Below, piece after piece: positions 1-5,957 of a stretch of DNA of 14,593 nt. Source of the DNA: Candidatus Scatousia excrementipullorum (GTDB lineage: Bacteria > Cyanobacteriota > Vampirovibrionia > Gastranaerophilales > Gastranaerophilaceae); contig JADIND010000039.1 of NCBI GenBank assembly GCA_017694215.1, forward strand, positions 1-14,593, in the 5' to 3' direction. The translations under genes were made by a program, and so were the position numbers. Below the pieces are notes generated by a model, which saw only the letters and a program-made list of their open reading frames with translations, made no database searches and had not been told where the DNA came from. Within the stretch, counting starts at the first letter, position 1, and the number at the start of each line of letters is the position of its first letter.

Positions 1-443
1 GTATTGTATTTACCGGTTAATTTTACGGAAAAATCGTTAATCTTGCGAATAACAATTTCCCCTGCACCGACAGATTCTCCTGAAATCGTCATTTTTCCGT
101 TTTCGCCATCCAGCACAAAGTCCACGGCATTTGGATGTCTGTTAAAATCTTCAAGATATTCATAATTATATTCAAATTGTTGTGCAAGTTCGGATGAAAA
201 AATATTTTTAATTCGGGAATCATCTACTGGAAGTCCCAGTAATCCTGCCAGAAGCCCCTTATCAGTTCCGTGACCTTTTCCTGTTTGAGCAAAAGAATTA
301 TAGAGTATGAAGGTTACTTTTTCAGGCTTTTTTTGATAAATATTTTTTGCCATAAGCCCGAGTCTTACAGCACCTGCAGTATGTGAACTTGAAGGCCCCG
401 CCATTATCGGGGAAATTATATCAATTATTGTTGATTGTTTCAT
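1..443 (-). CDS. sdaAB: L-serine dehydratase, iron-sulfur-dependent, beta subunit (partial, 3' end off the window)
   Basis: This is the beta subunit of the oxygen-sensitive [4Fe-4S] L-serine dehydratase, which with an alpha subunit deaminates serine to pyruvate and ammonia in the cytoplasm. I translated it by hand from the ATG at 443. Residues 16-25 read GPSSSHTAGA, the family signature, and a GKGHGTDKGLLAGLLG stretch follows near residue 66. The 147 visible residues end with SGESVGAGEIVIRKIN and about ten more, just where the usual C-terminal ACT domain would begin, so about a third is missing. A purine-rich AGGAATAGG lies upstream of the start, and a promoter (465-493) gives a leader of only about 15 bases. 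The alpha-subunit gene is expected to the left, outside the window. Family is clear; I am less sure of the usual total length in this lineage (about 220 residues). Confidence 0.9.
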   Translation of the reverse strand, partial: MKQSTIIDIISPIMAGPSSSHTAGAVRLGLMAKNIYQKKPEKVTFILYNSFAQTGKGHGTDKGLLAGLLGLPVDDSRIKNIFSSELAQQFEYNYEYLEDFNRHPNAVDFVLDGENGKMTISGESVGAGEIVIRKINDFSVKLTGKYN

Positions 444-464
444 TTGTATTACCTATTCCTGTTG

Positions 465-493
465 ATTATAACATTAACATGACCGGATATTAA
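465..493 (-). promoter_or_regulatory. Predicted sigma-70-type promoter for sdaAB
   Basis: Read on the minus strand: TTAATA, 17 bases, TATAAT, with TGT directly before the -10 (extended -10). The predicted start is near 458, about 15 bases before the sdaAB ATG. The -10 is perfect and the -35 matches 4 of 6. Confidence 0.6.
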
Positions 494-609
494 AGAATGT
501 AAAATTTTTATAAAGAAATAGCAATATTTCCAAATTTTATGGTTTTATATATATGTAATGTAAAAGTGTTTTTATTTTGATTAGGTAGTGTGAATTAAAA
601 GGAGAATAA

Positions 610-750
610 ATGTTTAGTCCTGAATTTATGAAATTTTTGATTAACTATCAGAAATCTGATTTTACCCCTCAAGAAACAAAAAAGGAAATTGAGTTTGATG
701 ACAAACGCGGCGGAAAGCTTGCTGAAGTTTTTGTTGTCGTTAATAAATAA
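610..750 (+). CDS. Small hypothetical protein, 46 residues
   Basis: I do not recognise this protein. It starts with ATG seven bases after an AAAGGAG ribosome binding site and ends at TAA 748-750. The product begins MFSPEFMKFLINYQ, is charged in the middle (QETKKEIEFDDKRGGK) and ends in a hydrophobic EVFVVVNK. It has no signal peptide and no cysteine pairs. It lies alone, divergent from sdaAB; no convincing -35/-10 pair is visible upstream. The good ribosome site and residue composition favour a real gene, but it is short enough to arise by chance. Confidence 0.5.
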   Translation: MFSPEFMKFLINYQKSDFTPQETKKEIEFDDKRGGKLAEVFVVVNK

Positions 751-841
751 ATTTTTGTTAAAGTTGATTTGTAAAGACCTTACCTGTTAGCGGCAGTCTA
801 TGCTGTATGCAGATATTCGTATTCTGTTGTCTGTAAGAGCA

Positions 842-869
842 TAAAAAAAGAGCCGCAAAAGCGGCTCTT
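842..869 (-). terminator. Strong intrinsic terminator, minus strand
   Basis: AAGAGCCGC (848-856), loop AAAA, GCGGCTCTT (861-869): a perfect 9-base-pair stem. The run of A at 843-849 becomes a U tract only on the minus strand; on the plus strand the stem is followed by GGAATAAAC. It therefore ends a transcript coming from the right, where no minus-strand protein gene exists. Confidence 0.85.
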
Positions 870-962
870 GGAATAAACTTTTGATTCATTCCTCAAATAG
901 TGTGAAGTGTAGTGTGTGTGCTTAAATTTCGTTTTTGATTCCTCGAATTTAAGCGTCCTCGT
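843..962 (-). ncRNA. Candidate small non-coding RNA, about 120 bases
   Basis: Evidence is structural. On the minus strand a TTTATA - 16 bases - TATAAG pair (969-996) could start a transcript near 962, and the strong terminator at 842-869 would end it. Between them is a hairpin GCTTAAATTCG / CGAAATTTAAGC (about 952 down to 920) whose 12-base loop contains AGGAAT. A second GAGGAAT follows near 890, able to pair with ATTCC just before the terminator. A third GGA sits at the 5' end. No open reading frame with a plausible ribosome site spans it. Together with 751-842, where I see nothing, this accounts for the gene-free stretch before surE. GGA motifs in loops resemble CsrA-binding sites, but that role is a guess. 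Confidence 0.5.
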
Positions 963-1054
963 GTTACACTTATATAAAAAATTTTTTGTATATAAAATTG
1001 CTATATTTTATCTATTTTAAATATATTTTGTTACAAAACTTTATAATTAACTCT

Positions 1055-1082
1055 ATGAAACCTTACTAAATTGCGTTATAAT
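1055..1082 (+). promoter_or_regulatory. Possible promoter for surE
   Basis: ATGAAA (1055-1060), 16 bases, TATAAT (1077-1082). The -10 is perfect, the -35 matches 4 of 6. The start would be near 1089, giving a 35-base leader with AAAAGGAG before the surE ATG. Confidence 0.4.
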
Positions 1083-1123
1083 AAAACTATAGAACAGGTT
1101 TTCAGATTAATAAAAGGAGAGTT

Positions 1124-1915
1124 ATGAAAATATTAATTTCTAATGATGACGGAATAGCTGCAAATGGTATAAGAGTGTTGACAAAGGCTCTGGCACCTGA
1201 TCATGATGTATATGTCATTGCTCCTGACAGGGAAAGAAGTGCAGCAGGACATTCCTTGACATTACATACACCGTTGAGGGTTGAAGAATTGGAAACAATA
1301 ACAGGTGCCAAAAGAACCTGGGTTACAACAGGTACTCCGGGGGATTGCGTAAAAATCGGGATAAATGCAATTTTGTCAGAAGACGAAATGCCTGATATTG
1401 TTATTTCTGGAATTAATCACGGGCCAAATTTAGGCTCTGATATTCTCTATTCGGGAACTGTAAGCTGTGCAATGGAAGGTGCAATGATGGGTATTCCGAG
1501 TATTGCTGTTTCTTTAGCCAGTATGCAGAGTGATTATGAAGATTTTGAGTTTACCGGAAGATTTGTTAATTCATTATTGAAGAAAATAGAAGGATTTCCG
1601 TTCCCGCCAAAATCAATTTTAAATGTTAATGTTCCGTCACTGGATGAAGATGATATTGCAGGTGTTGCTATTACGGAACTTGGAAGCAGAATGTTTACAA
1701 ATACTTATGAAAAAAGAGTTGACCCGAGAGGCAAGGTGTATTACTGGATGGCAGGGGAATTGACGAATGAACCTAATGATGCAAATACAGATATTGCCGC
1801 TGTACGCAATAACAAAATTTCTATAACACCCGTGACGTATGAGATGACAAAAGAAGATTACATTGCAAGTCTTGATAAAATACTTTGCAGTGACAATGCC
1901 TGCAACTGGTATTAA
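1124..1915 (+). CDS. surE: 5'/3'-nucleotidase SurE
   Basis: SurE is a cytoplasmic divalent-metal-dependent nucleoside monophosphate phosphatase (5'/3'-nucleotidase, often also acting on short polyphosphate), linked to nucleotide salvage and stationary-phase survival. The 263 residues match the family's usual 250-270. The N-terminal ISNDDG (D8, D9) supplies metal ligands; ERSAAGHS (S39 region) and SGINHGPNLG (N98) complete the active site, followed by the usual YSGTVSCAMEGAMMGIPSIA segment. The ATG is preceded by AAAAGGAGAGTT, a strong ribosome site, so the start is well supported. The gene stands alone, with no obvious partner on either side. The C-terminal tail after residue 245 is less conserved and carries two cysteines. 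Confidence 0.95.
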   Translation: MKILISNDDGIAANGIRVLTKALAPDHDVYVIAPDRERSAAGHSLTLHTPLRVEELETITGAKRTWVTTGTPGDCVKIGINAILSEDEMPDIVISGINHGPNLGSDILYSGTVSCAMEGAMMGIPSIAVSLASMQSDYEDFEFTGRFVNSLLKKIEGFPFPPKSILNVNVPSLDEDDIAGVAITELGSRMFTNTYEKRVDPRGKVYYWMAGELTNEPNDANTDIAAVRNNKISITPVTYEMTKEDYIASLDKILCSDNACNWY

Positions 1916-1937
1916 TAATATTTCTTAATAAAAAAGC

Positions 1938-1999
1938 AAAAATTTTCTCCTGCTGTTTTTTATTATTATATGTGTAATAAATAGTAGGAGAAATTTTTC
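1938..1999 (+). promoter_or_regulatory. Hairpin enclosing the ribosome binding site of the next gene
   Basis: Bases 1938-1954 (AAAAATTTTCTCCTGCT) pair with 1983-1998 (AGTAGGAGAAATTTTT) with one bulge and one G-U pair. The loop can pair further (TTTATTA with TAATAAA). The AGGAG at 1986-1990 lies wholly in the right arm and the start codon follows at 2000. Seen directly; a control role, such as regulated or temperature-dependent translation, is inferred. It may also serve as a weak terminator behind surE. Confidence 0.5.
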
Positions 2000-3115
2000 A
2001 TGGTAAGTTTTAATCCGCAAAAAGTAGCCAGATTAATGGAAAAATGTTCATCAGAAGCCGGTGCCGGCGGTTCTGTAACTTCTAAATTGTCAGCTAAAAC
2101 TGCAGACACTGCCGCTAGAGAACTGGAAATGGTTCCGAAATATTTGGAACTCGCCAGTTTAAATGGTACCTACAGGTTTACTTCTACAGAAATAAATTCT
2201 ATTACAAAGCATTTTGAAGTGTTTGAAACAGAGCTTTTGAGAACAGATTTGCTGAAAGAGTTGCTTGCAATAGGAATAGAAAAAGGAAAACCTTTAACTG
2301 CGGATGAACTTGGCGGATTTTTAGATGCAACATCTTCTATGACATCTAAAGAACAGAAAAATGTATTGATGTTCTTAAAAGCCGCAAAAGAAAAGGAAGG
2401 TGCCAAAGTTACATATCAGAGGCTGCGTGAAAATTTTCCGTATGAAAAATTTAAAGAACGTGAATATAAAAAAAATGAAGGTACCGATTGGCTTAAAAGT
2501 CATCCGGAGTGGCTGAGTGAAATAAACCTCAGAGAACGATACCAGATTGCACTTGATGATGAGTACCGGATTGCGTCAAATGAATATTATAATAAAGGTC
2601 GTGCAGTGCTAAAAAATCCGCCTGCACAATTTGCGACATCAGGGTTAAATCAGGAAGTTACACGTGCAATAGCTAAGTGTGATGATCCTGTAGGATTTCT
2701 TGATGTTATTGAAAAAATTGGTGTTGGCCGTGACGTTTTATATTCTGCAAATGAATTGACAAAACTTTTAAAACTTTCTGACGGAAATCCTGCACTCATC
2801 AGAGATCTTGCAACATTGTTTTATCCGGAGGAAATAAGACAGATTGCCAAAGCGTTGGCAGCTGATAGTAAATACAATCTGTCTGAGCATCAAGGTTTAA
2901 CAATACGTGATTTCTATGACGCTGCGTACACAGGACCAAACTATAAATATTCCAGAAACAAGTTTATAAAGATGTATAATTTGGAGGATAAAGTGAAGTT
3001 ATCAGAGTTGCATCTTAGAAGATATCTGGATGTTTATTCGGGTTCATTGTGCGGGTTAGGCAGAGGTAAACTGATTACTGACGGTAACTACGAAGGTGGT
3101 AAGAAAAGAAAATAA
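2000..3115 (+). CDS. Hypothetical protein, 371 residues, soluble and mostly helical
   Basis: I do not recognise a family. There is no signal peptide or membrane segment. The sequence is rich in Lys, Glu and Leu with many short predicted helices, which suggests an all-alpha cytoplasmic protein or a secreted effector without an N-terminal signal. The N-terminus (MVSFNPQKVARLMEKC) is followed by a Gly/Ser/Thr/Ala-rich stretch at 20-38. Residues 135-185 are strongly charged, and the tail is basic (GGKKRK). No catalytic motif stands out. ATG 2000 has AGGAG nine bases upstream, inside the hairpin at 1938-1999. Codon use resembles surE, so there is no sign of recent transfer. It may be specific to its lineage. 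Confidence 0.85.
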   Translation: MVSFNPQKVARLMEKCSSEAGAGGSVTSKLSAKTADTAARELEMVPKYLELASLNGTYRFTSTEINSITKHFEVFETELLRTDLLKELLAIGIEKGKPLTADELGGFLDATSSMTSKEQKNVLMFLKAAKEKEGAKVTYQRLRENFPYEKFKEREYKKNEGTDWLKSHPEWLSEINLRERYQIALDDEYRIASNEYYNKGRAVLKNPPAQFATSGLNQEVTRAIAKCDDPVGFLDVIEKIGVGRDVLYSANELTKLLKLSDGNPALIRDLATLFYPEEIRQIAKALAADSKYNLSEHQGLTIRDFYDAAYTGPNYKYSRNKFIKMYNLEDKVKLSELHLRRYLDVYSGSLCGLGRGKLITDGNYEGGKKRK

Positions 3116-3138
3116 TTCTTTAACCCGTAGGATGTAAT

Positions 3139-3273
3139 TTGGTCCTTAATAAAATAAAAAAACTCCGTAAGGAGTCTTATATAAATATCATATCTGATAA
3201 AACCGTAGAGCAAATGGCAGACATGAACGTTTATGCAAAACTTGTACGTATTATGAAAGAGTCAACAACGTAA
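3139..3273 (+). CDS. Possible small protein, 44 residues, TTG start
   Basis: An open frame from TTG 3139 (AGGA at 3129-3132, six-base spacing) to TAA 3271-3273 encodes a basic N-terminal half (VLNKIKKLRKESY) and an amphipathic, methionine-rich helix (EQMADMNVYAKLVRIMKEST). The frame is open back to a stop at 3121, just behind the preceding gene. I do not recognise it. It could be a small gene co-transcribed with that gene, the remnant of a larger one, or chance. The small ACTCC-GTAA-GGAGT hairpin at 3162-3175 lies inside it. Confidence 0.3.
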   Translation: MVLNKIKKLRKESYINIISDKTVEQMADMNVYAKLVRIMKESTT

Positions 3274-3333
3274 TAATATAACATGAGAATAGCTCTGGGG
3301 CTGGAGTGTGCGTAAATTCAACTGCACTTTTGT

Positions 3334-3717
3334 TTATATATATTTGACAATGTGTTGAATAGTATTAGCAACTATAAAGAATAGAATGTATATAATGTCA
3401 CTTAACCAAATCAAATTATTTTTTCTTGATTTATCTAATTTATTTTTGCCAATCTTGTATATGTCAACAGACATTCTAATAATATAATAAAGTGCTCCTA
3501 ATGGAATAATTATTAAAACCAATAATGATAACAAAATAGTAATTATTGGAGCGGGTGTAATATGATGTGAAATTATATATCTTGAATATAATAACACACA
3601 AATCGAAAACAAAAAGAAATAAGACAATTTAATATAATATTTCGAATATAGCCTGTATTCTTTAAGGATTGAAAACATTTTATTAAGTTTGTTCTTATTC
3701 ATATAGTAATTACTCAT
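3334..3717 (-). CDS. Small membrane protein of unknown function, 127 residues, very AT-rich
   Basis: I do not recognise this protein. From the ATG at 3717 (MSNYYMNKNKLNK) it has a short basic start and three hydrophobic segments at about residues 30-52, 55-84 and 103-123, so it is probably an integral inner-membrane protein. Ile, Leu, Tyr and Asn dominate, with many ATA/AAT/TAT codons, clearly unlike the neighbouring genes; this and its position beside a tRNA-end repeat suggest acquired DNA. The frame is open upstream to 3786, but that extension is translated from the tRNA-end copy and is not credible. No Shine-Dalgarno is visible before 3717 or before the ATG at 3702; TATAAT overlaps the first ATG (3716-3721). 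It could be a decaying or weakly expressed gene. Confidence 0.5.
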   Translation of the reverse strand: MSNYYMNKNKLNKMFSILKEYRLYSKYYIKLSYFFLFSICVLLYSRYIISHHITPAPIITILLSLLVLIIIPLGALYYIIRMSVDIYKIGKNKLDKSRKNNLIWLSDIIYILFFIVANTIQHIVKYI

Positions 3718-3727
3718 TATAAAATGG

Positions 3728-3745
3728 TGTCGACGGCGGGACTTG
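3728..3745 (-). repeat. 18-base copy of the tRNA-Leu 3' end
   Basis: TGTCGACGGCGGGACTTG is identical to 3945-3962, which is the discriminator base, acceptor 3' strand and part of the T arm of tRNA-Leu(GAG). Same orientation, 217 bases apart; identity stops exactly after 18 bases on one side and at the tRNA end on the other. This is the form of an attachment-site core left by a tRNA-targeting integrase, though no integrase gene is present in the window. Confidence 0.6.
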
Positions 3746-3749
3746 TCTT

Positions 3750-3883
3750 GGATTTTACTGTCTCTCGGGCAAGTAATTTGCTTCACTACGTTGTCGCAAA
3801 TTTTGCCCTCACTTACTCGAGTTCGCTCGGTTTGCTCTACTCCACTCTTACGTAAAATCCGCTTAACCCGCTATATACGGATT
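3750..3883. other. Structured non-coding segment of inverted repeats between tRNA-end copies
   Basis: Outer arms GGATTTTAC (3750-3758) and GTAAAATCC (3852-3860) are perfect inverted repeats. Inside are GGGCAA-gt-AATTTGC (3767-3781) pairing with GCAAATT-TTGCCC (3796-3808), 13 pairs with a two-base bulge, and CGAG-TTCG-CTCG (3818-3829). A further pairing AATCCG (3856-3861) with CGGATT (3878-3883) overlaps the right outer arm, so the two cannot form together. GC content is higher than in the membrane ORF beside it. I do not recognise the element. Confidence 0.5.
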
Positions 3884-3908
3884 AAAGCCCTCACCATTCA
3901 AGCATATT

Positions 3909-3942
3909 AAAAAAAGGGATAAACATATGTTATCCCTTTTTT
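3909..3942 (-). terminator. Intrinsic terminator behind tRNA-Leu
   Basis: GGGATAA (3916-3922) and TTATCCC (3930-3936) form the core stem with a seven-base loop, flanked by A7 (3909-3915) and T6 (3937-3942), so it can work in both directions. It lies directly after the 3' end of the minus-strand tRNA gene. Confidence 0.8.
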
Positions 3943-3944
3943 AA

Positions 3945-4026
3945 TGTCGACGGCGGGACTTGAACCCGCACGGGTTTCCCCACACGCCCCTCAAACGTGC
4001 ACGTATACCGATTCCGTCACGTCGAC
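3945..4026 (-). tRNA. tRNA-Leu (anticodon GAG)
   Basis: Read on the minus strand, the acceptor stem is GTCGACG / CGTCGAC plus discriminator A. The anticodon stem CACGT/GCGTG encloses TTGAGGG, giving anticodon GAG (reads CUU/CUC). A long variable arm (GGG-GAAA-CCC) marks a class II tRNA, and the T arm is GCGGG-TTCAAGT-CCCGC. Length is 82 bases and CCA is not encoded. A TTGTGA - 16 bases - TAAAAT pair at 4046-4073 is a likely promoter. The 3' end is duplicated at 3728-3745. Confidence 0.93.
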
Positions 4027-4045
4027 ATAGTTTATTCGTTTTTCA

Positions 4046-4073
4046 ATTTTATGACATTTCTGCCACATCACAA
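4046..4073 (-). promoter_or_regulatory. Possible promoter for tRNA-Leu
   Basis: Minus strand TTGTGA (4073-4068), 16 bases, TAAAAT (4051-4046), placing the start roughly 10-15 bases before the mature tRNA 5' end at 4026. It lies between the glycosyltransferase stop and the tRNA. Confidence 0.4.
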
Positions 4074-4090
4074 CTCTAACACAAACATTT

Positions 4091-5086
4091 TTATTTTAAA
4101 AGCATGTATTTTGTTTTTGCTAAAAATTGTTTAATTTTTAATGTTTTGTAGCTGTCTTCCACGTTTGGCTTGAAGTATTTCCACCAGCCTTTTGGATATT
4201 TTTCTTGTAAGTGTTTTAAAAGACGCATGTATTCTTTATAATAATCCGGTTTTAAGTCAGGTTCAAATTTTCCGAGCCATGACGTCGCTTTTGCAAAATA
4301 TTTGTCTATGAATATACTGTCATATTCCTCAATTCTGCCAAGTTTTATCAAAAGTTCTTCTATTCCTTCTACTACATATATCGGAGAAAAATTCTTTTTC
4401 TTTTTAACGGTCATAGCAGAATTAGGTCGGTTTTTTCTGTAACAGTACAGGCATTTGTTCAGTACAGCAATCCTTTGTGCGGTAATCATTGAGTGGAAAA
4501 ACGGAAGCTGATCCTGACCTACTCCAAGATTCTGGAATACTATATTATTTTGGGTCAAAAATTCCCTGCGGTATAATTTTGTCCATGCCGTTGAAGGAAA
4601 TTTAAAAATATCTTTTTTTATGTCTTTATAGGAGTAAATTCCTCTATGATACTTTAGAGGTAAGCTTTTTAAGCTGTAACCGCCTTTTGATTTATGAATT
4701 TTACCGTTATCCTCCGTATAGCATGATAATCCGCCAAAAACCAGTATATCAAGTTTTTCTGCTGACGCTTTTTTATAAATTTCTGCAAGAACTTTATCAT
4801 TATCAAGCCAGTCATCTGAATCTATAAAATGAATATATTCCCCTGTTGCAATCTTTAATCCCGTATTTCTGGCAATTCCAGAACCTTCGTTTTTCTTATT
4901 TATTACAATAATTCTTTTATCTTTTTGTGCGTAAGTATTAAGAATTTCAAGAGAATTATCGCTTGAGCCGTCGTTAACACAGATTATTTCTATATCATAA
5001 AGAGTCTGGTTAATGATAGAATCCAGACAGTTTCCGACATAGTTTGCAACATTATATACGGGCATAATAACGGAAATCTTTGGCAT
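4091..5086 (-). CDS. Glycosyltransferase, family 2 (GT-A fold)
   Basis: An inverting nucleotide-sugar glycosyltransferase of 331 residues. The start ISVIMPVYNVANYVGNCLDS is the classic GT2 nucleotide-binding strand, followed by VNDGSSDNS at 38-45, GSGIARNTG at 69-76 and the metal-binding FIDSDDW (D89, D91, D92). A C-terminal helical part from about 230 is basic and has no membrane segment, so it is cytoplasmic or peripheral. GGAGG lies eight bases before the ATG. The gene begins 33 bases after the flgC stop on the same strand and so may be the last gene of the flagellar operon. That suggests, but does not show, a role in modifying flagellin or another surface structure; cell-wall polysaccharide or capsule synthesis is equally compatible. 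Donor and acceptor cannot be read from sequence. Confidence 0.88.
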   Translation of the reverse strand: MPKISVIMPVYNVANYVGNCLDSIINQTLYDIEIICVNDGSSDNSLEILNTYAQKDKRIIVINKKNEGSGIARNTGLKIATGEYIHFIDSDDWLDNDKVLAEIYKKASAEKLDILVFGGLSCYTEDNGKIHKSKGGYSLKSLPLKYHRGIYSYKDIKKDIFKFPSTAWTKLYRREFLTQNNIVFQNLGVGQDQLPFFHSMITAQRIAVLNKCLYCYRKNRPNSAMTVKKKKNFSPIYVVEGIEELLIKLGRIEEYDSIFIDKYFAKATSWLGKFEPDLKPDYYKEYMRLLKHLQEKYPKGWWKYFKPNVEDSYKTLKIKQFLAKTKYMLLK

Positions 5087-5119
5087 TTCATTACCTCCGT
5101 TATTTATTATAACATAAAT

Positions 5120-5563
5120 TTATCTTCCTATTTCAACAGCTTTTAAAGCCATTGATTTTGCAATATTTACTACTGCAAGGTTTGCTTCATATGCACGTTG
5201 AGCAAGGATTGCATCGGCCATTTCAACCATAGGGTTTACATTAGATGCTCTTATATAACCGTTTTCATCGGCATCAGGGTGACCGGGTTTGTAAATTTTT
5301 TCTCCGAGTGTAGGATCCTCAACACATCCGTTAAATACTACACCGCCCTGTAAATACGGCAGTGTGCCGACTCCGAATACATCTTCTTTCATTTCGTTCA
5401 TAAGTCCATGAAACGAAATATCCTCTGTCGCATTCAAAACGGGAATACGTCTTACATAATTCGGCGTATCGACGTTCGCAATGTTTTTTGAGTGAACATC
5501 AAGACGTAATCCGTGCGTTCTTAATGCACGTCCGCCTATATTCATTGATTCCATTATACTCAT
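5120..5563 (-). CDS. flgC: Flagellar basal-body proximal rod protein FlgC
   Basis: FlgC forms part of the proximal rod that crosses the periplasm and links the MS ring to the distal rod. The 147 residues show the rod-family N-terminal helix with HSKNIANVDTPNYVRR (24-39), and the FlgC-specific C-terminus: YKPGHPDADENGYI, then SNVNPMVEMADAILAQRAYEAN and a terminal helix ending in EIGR. Length is close to the usual 135-150. GGGAG lies eight bases before the ATG. It follows flgB by 24 bases and precedes the glycosyltransferase by 33. fliE, which often follows flgC, is not here. Confidence 0.94.
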   Translation of the reverse strand: MSIMESMNIGGRALRTHGLRLDVHSKNIANVDTPNYVRRIPVLNATEDISFHGLMNEMKEDVFGVGTLPYLQGGVVFNGCVEDPTLGEKIYKPGHPDADENGYIRASNVNPMVEMADAILAQRAYEANLAVVNIAKSMALKAVEIGR

Positions 5564-5587
5564 AATACTGCTCCCGTTATGTTATTA

Positions 5588-5935
5588 TTACTTACCTACA
5601 TTTATTACCGTTTTCATTTCGGTAATGATGTTTGACATTCTTCTTGTTGCCATTGTGTAAAGAATGGCGTTATTTTGTATTTCCATCAGTTCTTTATCCG
5701 GACGAATTTCTTCCCCTGATTTTACCTCGATGATGGCAGAAGGCCCCAGCCTTTGTGATAGTTTTGTTTCAAGCGGGCTGTTCATTGAGCCGAGATATTC
5801 CTGAAAATCAATATCTCTTCTAACGTAACCCGGTGTGTGTACGTTTGCAAGATTTGAACCTAACGCAACCTGTCTTTGCGATATCAAATCCAGCATTAAT
5901 TCTACTTTTCCTACGCTTGTTGATGGTGAAAACAT
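5588..5935 (-). CDS. flgB: Flagellar basal-body rod protein FlgB
   Basis: FlgB is the most proximal rod subunit, exported by the flagellar type III system. It has 115 residues, within the family's short range. QVALGSNLANVHTPGYVRRD near 22-41 is the rod signature, the central part is variable, and the C-terminal helix ends in RRMSNIITEMKTVINVGK. GGGAGAGG lies directly upstream of the ATG at a proper distance. It follows the FlgG-like gene by 22 bases and is followed by flgC, the near-universal flgB-flgC order. Confidence 0.93.
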   Translation of the reverse strand: MFSPSTSVGKVELMLDLISQRQVALGSNLANVHTPGYVRRDIDFQEYLGSMNSPLETKLSQRLGPSAIIEVKSGEEIRPDKELMEIQNNAILYTMATRRMSNIITEMKTVINVGK

Positions 5936-5957
5936 GTTTTATCCTCTCCCGATTTTA

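Noticed and set aside
765..899. Minus-strand ORF from ATG near 888 beginning MNQKFIPRAAFAALFLLC, resembling a signal peptide
   Set aside because: Its GAGG lies only one base from the ATG and the reading frame runs straight through the strong terminator at 842-869.
3162..3175. ACTCC-GTAA-GGAGT hairpin as a terminator behind the 371-residue gene
   Set aside because: Only five pairs, not followed by a T run on the plus strand, and inside a possible small ORF.
3718..3786. 23-residue N-terminal extension of the AT-rich membrane ORF
   Set aside because: It is read through the tRNA-end copy and the structured element, with basic low-likelihood sequence and no ribosome site.
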